Source: Caecitellus pseudoparvulus (taxonomy: Eukaryota > Bigyra: Bicosoecida). From it: DNA of 64,000 nt. The stretch spans positions 248,001 to 312,000 of the forward strand of contig CBFFRQ010000057.1 in assembly GCA_965644315.1 (NCBI GenBank), written 5' to 3'. Shown in pieces: positions 21,850-30,823 of this stretch. The position numbers were made by a program, and so were the translations under genes. The stretch's first letter is position 1, and every line of letters starts with the position of its first letter. Under the pieces are notes generated by a model, which did not search any database, had not been told where the DNA came from, and was given only the letters and a program-made list of their open reading frames with translations.

Positions 21850-23585
21850 TTACATAGCCAGAGCACTCTGGACGGAGCAGTCCTCGCGGGTGTACCCAGC
21901 GAAGCACTGACACAGACCAGTGGCGTAGTCACACAGACCACGGTTGGAGCAAGGCGAGTTCTCCTGGTTGCCGTTCGCGTTGGTGCCGGCTGCAGCACCA
22001 GAAGAGGCGGTGTAAATGGTGCTTGCAACCTGGTAGCCGCCACCAGAGAAAGTCATGCCCAGCAGAGGGCTTGGGTCGGTGAGGCTCTTAGTGCTTGGAT
22101 CAGCGTCAGCGAAGGTGAGGCCGATGGCCTCAGCTCGATCGACATCATCCTTGGAGTCGCCAATGGACACCATGACAGGTTGGAAGCCAGACACATCACC
22201 CTGAGGGCCGTTGGTGAAGTCAATCTTGAACATGATGGCGGCATCGTCGGTGGCGTGCAGGGCCAGGGGGGTCGTGCACTCCTCGTGTGCAGGCAGTGCA
22301 GTGGGGGTGGTGCCGCCCACGTTCACTCCCATGCCCTCGCAGGTGACAGTCACGCCGTTCAGGACGCCATTGGGGAAGGACTCGATGGCATCCTGCAGGA
22401 GCTCAGCGTAGTCGTCGCCGGTCAGGCCCACCTTCAGGGTGAACGTCTCAGAGCGGAGGGTGCTCAGCAAGCCGCTGTACTCCTCGGAGTCCGACCACTC
22501 CAGGTAGAAGTCGGTGTCCTTGCCAGCAGTGGCCAGTGTGGTGGTGTCAGGGACACCAATGTATGCATGCTGCACCTCAGAGGTGCACTCCTCCCCACCG
22601 CAGTGCTTGGGGTCGTTGGTGAGGGGGTCGTTGCCTCGCGGGCAGTCGCGCATGGCGCAGTCGGGGCCGAAGTAGCCAGCATCGCACACGCAGGCCTGGT
22701 TCTTGTCGGCATCCCAAAGGTTATAGTCAAATGCCTCAGAGACACCAGAGGTCATGTAAGTGCCGTACTGGTAGTCCTCAATGCGGAAGTTGCGCCCGAC
22801 AGCGGAGCCATCGTGCGTTTTCTCAACGTTGGGGCCCGCGGCAATCTCGCGCAGGGTGTAGCACTGGCCGTGCCCGGAGCAGTCGTTGGGGCAGGTGGTG
22901 CGCTGGCAAGCAGAGCCAGTGTACCCATCGAAGCAGGCGCACTCGCCAAGCGCGCGGTCACAGAAGCCCTTGTTTGAGCACTCCGCATAGAAGTGGGCCT
23001 CCTGTGCCTCGGTGCCTTGCCACAGCTCCTTCAGGTTGGCGTTGCTGGCTTGTGTCAGCACAGAAGTGGCTGCCTTCAGCTCACCGTCGTGGTTCAGGTC
23101 ACCCAGGGGTGTGTCGACGAAGGACAGGCCATAGGGGCACACTCGCTGTGGTGAACGGCAGGCGTGTAGTTTTCTCACGCTTCCGCCAGGCCTGTGCTGC
23201 CGAGTGTACACACCTGAGAGCAGTCTCCACCCATCCAGTTGTCAAAGCACTCGCAAGCGTCTTTCGTCCCGCAAGTCTGCAAGTTCGTGAGGTGCAGGGG
23301 GTCCCGTGAGGCAGCAGTTGAGGCTCTCGGCGTAGGGCGCGTTTCAGCGGAAAAGGAAACGCAGGAGGCACCAGGGCCGCGCAAACAGCAGCATCACTTA
23401 CGCCATGGCCGGAGCACCCGTTGGGGCATTCTGCCATGACCACTGCAGCAGCAGCGGCGGCCAGGATGACCGCAAAAGTCTGCGAACGGCGGGGGGCGTG
23501 CTTCGGTTTGCTGGTGCAGTGCAGTATCTTGACTCGGGCGTGCACCGGGCAAATGTAGGCGCCTGCTGCGAGCTCTCACCTTCAT
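21850..23585 (-). CDS. Secreted EGF-rich protein, mastigoneme-like
   Basis: 487-residue secreted protein. Exons 23585-23580, 23500-23402, 23276-23214 and 23145-21850. The signal peptide is MKHAPRRSQTFAVILAAAAA followed by AVVMA, with processing before ECPNGCSGHG. EGF-like modules: CPNGCSGHGTC, CSNKGFCDRALGECACFDGY, CPNDCSGHGQC, CVCDAGYFGPDC and, at the end, CSNRGLCDYATGLCQCFAGY. The block MRDCPRGNDPLT and the region after it resemble the EGF-rich stramenopile proteins Sig1/Ocm1 found in tubular flagellar hairs; that link is from memory and not tested. The 6-nt first exon is inferred: the acceptor could instead lie 27 nt upstream of 23500. The stop TAA sits inside a good splice donor (ATGTAAGTG), so a longer isoform is possible. 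Confidence 0.8.
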
Positions 23586-23978
23586 GATGCAGACGTGTTG
23601 AAAGGCAAGCAACAACACTGAGGCGATCGCTGGGAAGTGAAACTGGGTGCTGATGATTTTGCTCGAGCGCCACGATTGGCACGCAGTCACTGCACAGCGG
23701 AGCGGGCGCGCCTGAACACAACGAGGCACAAGCAGCAGCCGTACTTCATCCATCGAGCAGAAGAGCAAGGCTGCAGCTGGCCCTTGGTTTGACTTACGTT
23801 GGGACGAGCTCAAACTGTGCGACTCCAGCGTGCCAACTAAGGTAGGACAGCGGCGATACATACGCACACGGCTCACACAACCAATCCCAACCAAAACCAC
23901 TTGCTTACGTGGGCGTGTGAACTGCTCACTGCTCTTCAAGGCGCCTCGACCGCTGTGTGGCTGACGCAAACCAGCACC
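23586..23978. promoter_or_regulatory. Divergent intergenic region (EGF gene / proteasome alpha4)
   Basis: 393 bases between opposite starts that must contain both promoters. No ORF with homology and no clear core-promoter element was seen. Confidence 0.35.
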
Positions 23979-25034
23979 ATGTCCAGGTGAGGCACAGGGC
24001 ACGTTGGCGGCAGCTTCCCCCAATGCTGCGCCCTTCACGCCGCCCGCAACGCTGCCCATATCCTCAGATACGACCGTTCCATCACGGTTTTCTCGCCAGA
24101 TGGGCGGCTGCAGCAGGTGGAGTATGCCATGCAGGCAGTAGAGAAAGTGCGTTGCGAGGCGAAACGCCAGCACCGATGCCTCGCCACGCCGATGGCTCTT
24201 TGTGTTCGCAGGGAGGAGCCGTTGTCGGTGTGAAGGGTGATGACGCCGTCGTTTTGGCAGTGGAGCGGCGTGATGTTCCCGAATTGCAGGTGCGTGCGCG
24301 CTCAGCATGGTACTGACGGGGTCTGCTACCTCCCTGGCGTGGCTCTGGCTGTGGTGCACACTCTGCCCCACGCATCTCCCTTGCAGGACCCACGCACCCT
24401 GCGAAAGGTGGTCACCCTGGACAAGCACATCGCCTTGGCCTTTGCTGGCTTGAATGCTGATGCCCGTGTGTTGGTCGACATGGTAAGATTCTCGTGGTCG
24501 CGCAGGTTACTTGACGCACACGTGCGCCTTCGCAACCCTCCGCAGGCCCGCGTGGAGGCACAGAGCCACCGCTTGACGCTGGAAGACGCGCCCACAGTGG
24601 AGTACATGGCGCGGCACATTGCTAAGCTGCAGCAGCAGTACACACAGCGGGGTGGCCGTCGGCCCTTTGGCCTGTCTACCCTGCTTGCTGGCTTTGACGC
24701 TGACGGCAGCCCCCGCCTGTGGTCCACCGACCCCTCTGGCATTCACACGGGCTGGTCAGCGAACGCCATTGGGCGTAGCTACAAGAGCCTGCGTGAGTAC
24801 TTGGAGGCGCACTACAAGGCAGGCTTGAAGCAGCAAGAGGCAGTGAAGCTGGCGCTGTCTACGCTCCTGGAGGTGGTCACTGCCTCCGCAGCCGGCGTGG
24901 AGGTGCTGGTCGCCACTGCAGAGGGGCACTCCAAGCTGGAGGGGGCAGATTTGGAGGCCCTCATCAAGGAGATTGAGGCAGAGAAGGCGGAGGCAGAGGA
25001 AGGCGCTGCTGGCGCCGCTGCCTCCAGCACCTGA
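23979..25034 (+). CDS. PSMA7: 20S proteasome subunit alpha-4 (PSMA7 type)
   Basis: Structural alpha-ring subunit of the 20S proteasome, 249 residues, matching the family length. Exons 23979-23986 (8 nt), 24068-24146, 24212-24289, 24387-24482 and 24546-25034. The spliced N terminus MSRYDRSITVFSPDGRLQQV plus EYAMQAV is the classic alpha-subunit signature, and the first splice falls inside codon 3. Alpha-4 assignment rests on SRYDR...ITVFSPDG, DPRTLRKVVTLDKHIALAFA, ARVEAQSHRLTLEDAPTVEY, RPFGLSTLLAGFD and TDPSGIHTGWSANAIGR. There is no catalytic N-terminal Thr, as expected for an alpha subunit. The C terminus is a Glu/Lys helix ending in an Ala-rich tail. SAP30-ING follows 156 bp downstream. Confidence 0.97.
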
Positions 25035-25190
25035 AGCGCCCGGCCCTTGGAATGTACTTGCAATTGCCGCAGCAGTCAAAACCGTCCACCCGTGCACTGT
25101 GAGAGCGTACATCGCATGCACACGCGTGAGAGAACAGCACACGCCTCAGAGTGTTGTCACGGTCCCCGCTTCTTTCCAGCCCGGTCAGGC

Positions 25191-26352
25191 ATGGCTGCCG
25201 CCACTGTGCGTGTCTGCGCCCTTCACAACCTCAGCGCCAGACTTGAAATTCCGCACTTCTTCCCTGCACAGGTGAACCTGTCCAAGCTGTCTGTGCGTGG
25301 TGCAGGGCGCGCGTTGGTGGGGCGACTGCCCATACACTATGTCATATCCTCCCTCTCTCTGCAGGAGGCATCGCTGCAGGCTTACGTCGAGGTGCATGGT
25401 CTGGACGTTCGCCGTGATGCCAGTGTCGCTGAGCTCACCAGCGCTGTTGCACAGTGAGTTCTGCGCCTTGTGTGGCCTGCTTTGCACTCGCAGGCACACA
25501 AGCCTGCTCCTCCACTTGCTTTCTCACACAGGCACTTTGAGTACGTGCTCACTGTCGATGAAGACCATGTTCTCGCTCGGTTCGTCAACGTGGTGCGTGC
25601 CTCGGCGTTGACGGGTGAAACGCTGGGACAGCCAACCTTGCAGCATGGCCAACCTTCCCCCGCAGGCCAAGCGCGGACCAGATGACCGTAGCAGAGCGGC
25701 TGCCACACGTGTTTCCACTGACCCTGCTGGGCGCAAGCGTCGGCGGGGTGGACTCCCTGAGCCGTCTGACGCAGATGTCGGCTCGTACAGCGCAGACATG
25801 TACGCCCGAAGCATCGAAGCGGAGGAGGCCCAACATGCGGCCAAGGCACGAGCCATGGGGCAGGCACCTGCCCAAAGCAGCTACATGTACGACATGCAGG
25901 CCAACCAGCACATGCTGGCACAGCAGCGGGCCCACTGGCAGCAGACGGGCCAAGCAGCCTTCGCACACCCACATGCCGCAATGCTTGGTTCAGCCAGCAC
26001 AGGCCAGCACAGCACCCCCCAAGCACACCCCCAAGCCTCGCCTGTCACATCAGAGACAGAGCGAGACCAGGACAACACCCCCTACTGCTTGTGCCAGCGC
26101 CCCTCGTACGGCAACATGATCGGGTGCGACTGCGGCGACTGCCCCTTCGCCTGGTTCCACGCGCCCTGTGTGAACGTGCCAGAGGGCCAGGATGTGTCTG
26201 GCAAGTGGTACTGCCCAGAGTGCCGTGCAGAGCCCGCAGATCACACGCGGTGTGCCTCCGCCAAGGTGCGCAAGCAGCGCAAGCAGGACAGGCTGGCTGG
26301 TAGACGCCAGCCCGGCGGCGAGGAGTTTGCAGCCTTCATTCAGCAGTTCTAA
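25191..26352 (+). CDS. SAP30 Sin3-binding domain fused to ING-type PHD finger
   Basis: 290-residue chromatin protein. Exons 25191-25205, 25272-25292 (21-nt microexon), 25365-25453, 25532-25592 and 25666-26352. Spliced residues 6-66 form a SAP30-type Sin3-binding domain: VNLSKLSEASLQAYVEVHGL, VAELTSAVAQHF and VDEDHVLARFVNVAK align well with human SAP30/SAP30L (TLRRY, KAQL, VSRHF, VNEKETLAYFIYMVK). After a basic segment (GRKRRRGG, probable NLS) and a Gln/Ala/His-rich linker comes an ING-class C4HC3 PHD finger at about 201-249 (YCLCQRPSYGNMIGCDCGDC, WFHAPC, WYCPEC), the type that reads H3K4me3. SAP30 and ING1/2 are separate Sin3-HDAC subunits in animals. A role in tethering Sin3 to methylated H3K4 is inferred. 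The C-terminal tail is basic. Confidence 0.88.
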
Positions 26353-26572
26353 GGGGGCAGCAGCTTTCACTCAGCAAAATCCACATTCGTATCTTTTAAT
26401 GTGGCTAGAAGCCCACCTGAACCGCCTTCGTGCTGTGCAGCTCTGGGGCCCTGCGTCGTCTTTGCAGGGCCACCTGGCGTGGACGAGCGATTTCCGCAGC
26501 ACCTTCGACGTCGACGGAGCGACGTGTGCCTGCGGGACGATGCCTGCTCACTGGCAGTCCCGATCCCATACC

Positions 26573-29500
26573 ATGGGGCAAGGGAGTGTACCGAGGTGTG
26601 CCTCAGTGGCCTGGCTGTGCCTCCTGCTGTCTGCCCTCGCAGCCAGCTCGCACCCTGAAGTGCAGCTGCCTGCGCACGTGGCGTGGCACCGCCGGGAGGC
26701 GGCGCGCGGGGCAGTGCGCAAAGCGTATGGCGCGTACATGAACCACGCCTATCCTGCTGATGAGCTGAAACCGCTGTCGTGCTCCCCTCGCAATTGGAAC
26801 CGCAAGTCGCGGGGCACTCTGGACGATGTCTTGGGCGGGTACCACCTCACAGCGGTGGACAGCTTGAGCACCTTGGCTGCCGTGGGAGACTATGCTGAGT
26901 TTCACGCGGCAGCCCAACGTGTGGCAGCGAATGTCACCTTTGACAGGGCTGTCGTGGTGAGCGTCTTTGAGGCCAACATCCGTGTCCTTGGCGGGTTGCT
27001 GAGTGCTCACTTGCTCAGCGCTCATCCAGTCTTCGGCGCCTTGTTGTACCCTGGCTACGCCGGGCAGCTGCTACACAAGGCGAAAGACCTGGGAGAGCGC
27101 CTACTTCCCGCCTTCGACACGCCCACAGGTATTCCGTACCACCTGGTGCACCTGCAGCAGGGCATCACCCCTGCCATTCGCAAAGACAGCCAGACCTGCA
27201 CTGCTGCAGGCGGCACGTTCCTCCTCGAATTTACGCTGCTGTCAGCTGCCACGGGGGACCCTCGATTCCTTGAAGCGGCATCACGTGCTGATGACAGCCT
27301 CTGGCGGCGCCGAGATCCCACGACGGGGCTGGTGGGTGGCAATGTGGATGTGAACACGGGGGCGTGGCTAACGGGCCACACGGGGGTAGGGGCAGGGGTG
27401 GACTCGTACTACGAGAACCTGCTCAAGGCACACGTGCTAACGGGGGAGCCCTCCTGGCTGGCCCGCTGGCGCGCCGTGGAGGCGTCTGTGGCGGCGCACA
27501 TGCGGCACGCTCTGGACGTCCCTGGCGCTGGCGCCAGCTCCCGCCCCGCGCACTGGCTTCCGGACGACTTCGACGACGCACACGTGCACGTGGAGGTGTC
27601 CAGAGTCAAGGGCCGGTCTTCGCCGCACATTCCCACTGTGTCTGCCCTGCAGGCCTTCTGGCCGGGCCTGGCTGTCCTGGACGGCGACGTGGCTCAAGCG
27701 CGCGCTGGCTTCCGAGCGCTCTTCGCCGTCTGGCGCAAGTACAAGGCACTGCCGGAGGTGTGGGACATCAGCAGCCGACGGCCACTCGGCTTTGCAAAGC
27801 ACGCCCCGCTGCGCCCCGAGCTCATGGAGAGTGCTTACCACTTGTTCTGTGCGACTGGAGAGGGGGCATTTTTGGAGGCGGCTTGGGACATGCTGACTTC
27901 CCTGCTGGACACCAACGCTGTCGCCTGTGGCTTTGCCAGCACCGCCGACGTGACGACGGGGCGTCTTGACGACCGCATGGACTCCTTCTTCATTGCAGAG
28001 ACTCTGAAATATGCCTTCATGGTATTCGACGAAGCGCTGACGTCAGGGAGAGGCCTGGCTGCGGCCGCGCCGGCCACTTCCCACAGCGAGCTGGGCAGGG
28101 CCATTGCCGCAGCACTCACGGAGCACGCTCATGGGCACGACGCTCTGCCGTCCACATCCGCCGCGAAAGCCGCGCTCACGACGTGGCGGGGCATGTATGG
28201 TGGCTCGTACCCTGTACTTGCCGCTGCGGCCTCCTCATTGCTCACAACACATGCCACGCTGAGAGGTTTCCATGCTACAGAGCTGGGAGCCGAGCAGCTC
28301 GCCCAGTCCCTGGATCCGCATGGCACCGGGCAAGTGGCTGCTGCAGTTCTCCAGCCGGCGCACCAGGCCCTGCGAGACGCTTGTGGGCAGGAAGGCGAGC
28401 GGACGCAGACCCCCCCGCCCCGCTCGTCAAGTGAACCAGCAGCAGCATGGCGTGGGCTGGCTTGCCAGCTATTGCTACCCCCGCAAGTGCTTGCTGGACT
28501 AGCTGTGCAGCACGCACTTGCCCTGACAGTGCGCGGCCCACTCTCCAGTGCCGGCGAGCACACGCACTCACTTGCACAGACGGGGGGACAAGCCGTGCCC
28601 ACCACCCTGGTGAATGGCACCACTGCATTGGAAGAGCCAGCTTTGCTCAAGGCTGGCGTGGGTCCATCTGGGCTATTACTCCCTGCCTCTGCAGCCCTGC
28701 CACTACCGCCTGAAACGACGCTGTTCACAACGGAGGCGCACATGATCCCTCTAGCTCCTTCCCCGCTGTACCCGTACCAGCTCCCCAGCCAGGATCCCCG
28801 GGCGACCTGGGCACCCTCCACGTCACATCCAGCCCCCTTTTCTCCAGCCAGCGATGGAGGGCTTGCAGGGCGTGATGGCGGTCTCGCAGAGGTGAAGGCT
28901 GACGGCGACGTAGCGCCAGTGACCGGTGGATTGATGGCGCACGTCATGCAGCTCCTCTCCCTGAAGAAGCCACGCCAGCATGTACAGACCAGCCTGCATG
29001 TCCAAGGTAATGTGACTAGCACGTTGCTGCAAGGGCACTTCAACGGTGCGCCGTCCCGGGCTGTGTGTCGTGTCTTGGACACCGTCACAGCGAACGCCCC
29101 ACAAGCTGCCCCACCGCCTGAAGGCATCACAGTCGGCTCGCAGCTAGAACATGCCGCCTTACAACATCACGGCCACACTGACCGCGCAGTACTCGTGCAT
29201 GGCGCCCTTACTTCGAAAGCTTTTGCGGCAGGACTGCAGGCGTCACTATCAGCCGCCAGGTCGGCGCCCTCCCCTGCGACAGCCCCACCAACAACAGAAG
29301 AAGGAGCCAATCCGAACCCCCCACCTGGCGCAAAGGAGCCGGTCAGCGACTTGATGATGCACCTGTCGCTGTCATGCCCAACTGGTGGGCCGCTGCGCGC
29401 CGTGCCATACGACATGCCGGAAGACTGTGGCTGGCGCGTGAACACGTGGCGCACAGATCAGCTAGGGTCCCCTGCCCGCCTGCTTTCCGCCATGCAGGCG

Positions 29501-30823
29501 CAACATGTGGTCAGCCATGGTGTTTCTCAGGTCCGCATGCTGTGCTCCCCTGGTGGCGACATGCAGTGCCAGCTGTCTGCTGACTTAGTTGGCGGCTCGT
29601 CGCTTGCAGTGACCGCCGCCTGGTCTGAAGGCAGTGCGACCAGGTGGGTGACATCCCTGGCTGCCGGGGCTGAGTTTGGCCCAGAGCTCACACCCCTCGG
29701 ACTCAGGGGCGCTGCCATTGGCTTGGTATCCCCACTGAACGCTTGCACTTCGCACGCGCCTGATCCATCGGCTGGGCTCGGCACGACGCCTCTTCGCATT
29801 GCTGTGCCATTGGAGGTGGCCCATGCAGGTAGGCACAGCTCCCGCATCCACACGGGGAAGTGGACACGGCCTGTCATCGCAGTAGTTGCGCGTGGTGGCT
29901 GCAGCTTTGCCACCAAGGCACGGGCGGTCCAGGCGGCGGGTGCAGCAGCTATGCTCGTGCTTTCACAGCATGACGACAACCAGCCCCTGAGCCTGATGTC
30001 CATTGGGCCGGAGGATGTGCGCCCTCGCGTGGCAGCCTCTGACACCGCACGGGGCGATTTGCATTCCGCTCAGTATGACCATGGTCGGATGAGCGCTGGC
30101 GTCGTCATTCCGTCTTTCTTGCTCTCCCCGTCACAACCTGGGCAGGTCGAGTTGCTCGCTGCCATACTTGGGTACGGCCGGGCTGCCTCACGTCCTAGCC
30201 AGACATTGGAAGGTGATTCAGTATCTCCCCCGACGGAGACGTACTTGTGGGAAGCGGTGTTCACTGCTGGGATGCCATACCTCAAGCCAGAGCGAGAGGT
30301 AGGGGGTGGGTGGGTGCGGGGGAAGCAGGCGCAGCCCAGCGTGACGCGCAGCAAGGCGTCCCAGAAGTCTGTGGTGCATTCCTGGGACGCGCTGTGGGCG
30401 GCGGGCGCAGCTGGGCACAAAGAACACCACAGGTTCACACTGTGGCCGTGGGCAACCCACAGTGCAGCCGGCTGCACTCACTGCCCTGCTCCTCAAACAG
30501 ATGGGGCGTCACCAGTGAGCCCTGCTCTGTTCGTGCGCAACCCCGCGTGGGCCTTGTGGACTGCGCACGGCCGCAGCAGTGTTGGAGAAGACTTGAGTGG
30601 GGACAAGACCTTGCCAGTGCTGGCAGGCCCTGGAGACATCCCAACCGCCAGCTTGAGGCAGGGTGCTGCTGGCACACTTCAGGAAGGCGGCTCTGGGGCT
30701 GTCTTTGCCGAGTCTGCCGCTGCCGCTGTGGAATCTGCGCTGCAGGTACTCTCAGATGGCAAGGCAGCTATTCGAGCCCAGCCCCTCAACGTACTGCCGC
30801 TCCCTCCCCCCTTGCCAGAGTAG
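26573..30823 (+). CDS. EDEM3: EDEM3-like GH47 ER mannosidase with PA domain
   Basis: ER-associated-degradation mannosidase-like protein, 1416 residues from the chosen start, single exon. The start at 26573 places a hydrophobic signal (VAWLCLLLSALAASSH) near the N terminus; an in-frame ATG at 26540 is also possible. GH47/EDEM blocks are intact: VVSVFEANIRVLGGLLSAHL (acidic residue near 134), GVGAGVDSYYENLLKA near 275, LRPELMESAYHLF near 413, RMDSFFIAETLKYAFMVFD near 467 and TTEAHMIPL near 719 (calcium site Thr). About 230 extra residues (from about 487 to 717) separate the last two blocks, which are close together in human EDEM3. A protease-associated domain follows (about 1072-1199, VIAVVARGGCSFATKARAVQ). 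No KDEL-like tail is seen. Its last 38 bases overlap the JmjC coding end. Confidence 0.9.
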   Translation: MGQGSVPRCASVAWLCLLLSALAASSHPEVQLPAHVAWHRREAARGAVRKAYGAYMNHAYPADELKPLSCSPRNWNRKSRGTLDDVLGGYHLTAVDSLSTLAAVGDYAEFHAAAQRVAANVTFDRAVVVSVFEANIRVLGGLLSAHLLSAHPVFGALLYPGYAGQLLHKAKDLGERLLPAFDTPTGIPYHLVHLQQGITPAIRKDSQTCTAAGGTFLLEFTLLSAATGDPRFLEAASRADDSLWRRRDPTTGLVGGNVDVNTGAWLTGHTGVGAGVDSYYENLLKAHVLTGEPSWLARWRAVEASVAAHMRHALDVPGAGASSRPAHWLPDDFDDAHVHVEVSRVKGRSSPHIPTVSALQAFWPGLAVLDGDVAQARAGFRALFAVWRKYKALPEVWDISSRRPLGFAKHAPLRPELMESAYHLFCATGEGAFLEAAWDMLTSLLDTNAVACGFASTADVTTGRLDDRMDSFFIAETLKYAFMVFDEALTSGRGLAAAAPATSHSELGRAIAAALTEHAHGHDALPSTSAAKAALTTWRGMYGGSYPVLAAAASSLLTTHATLRGFHATELGAEQLAQSLDPHGTGQVAAAVLQPAHQALRDACGQEGERTQTPPPRSSSEPAAAWRGLACQLLLPPQVLAGLAVQHALALTVRGPLSSAGEHTHSLAQTGGQAVPTTLVNGTTALEEPALLKAGVGPSGLLLPASAALPLPPETTLFTTEAHMIPLAPSPLYPYQLPSQDPRATWAPSTSHPAPFSPASDGGLAGRDGGLAEVKADGDVAPVTGGLMAHVMQLLSLKKPRQHVQTSLHVQGNVTSTLLQGHFNGAPSRAVCRVLDTVTANAPQAAPPPEGITVGSQLEHAALQHHGHTDRAVLVHGALTSKAFAAGLQASLSAARSAPSPATAPPTTEEGANPNPPPGAKEPVSDLMMHLSLSCPTGGPLRAVPYDMPEDCGWRVNTWRTDQLGSPARLLSAMQAQHVVSHGVSQVRMLCSPGGDMQCQLSADLVGGSSLAVTAAWSEGSATRWVTSLAAGAEFGPELTPLGLRGAAIGLVSPLNACTSHAPDPSAGLGTTPLRIAVPLEVAHAGRHSSRIHTGKWTRPVIAVVARGGCSFATKARAVQAAGAAAMLVLSQHDDNQPLSLMSIGPEDVRPRVAASDTARGDLHSAQYDHGRMSAGVVIPSFLLSPSQPGQVELLAAILGYGRAASRPSQTLEGDSVSPPTETYLWEAVFTAGMPYLKPEREVGGGWVRGKQAQPSVTRSKASQKSVVHSWDALWAAGAAGHKEHHRFTLWPWATHSAAGCTHCPAPQTDGASPVSPALFVRNPAWALWTAHGRSSVGEDLSGDKTLPVLAGPGDIPTASLRQGAAGTLQEGGSGAVFAESAAAAVESALQVLSDGKAAIRAQPLNVLPLPPPLPE

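Noticed and set aside
25593-25665. Using the internal acceptor (CTTGCAG) at about 25650 in SAP30-ING
   Set aside because: It would break continuity with the SAP30 end NVAKRG and insert MANLPPQ; the downstream CCCGCAG fits length and homology better.
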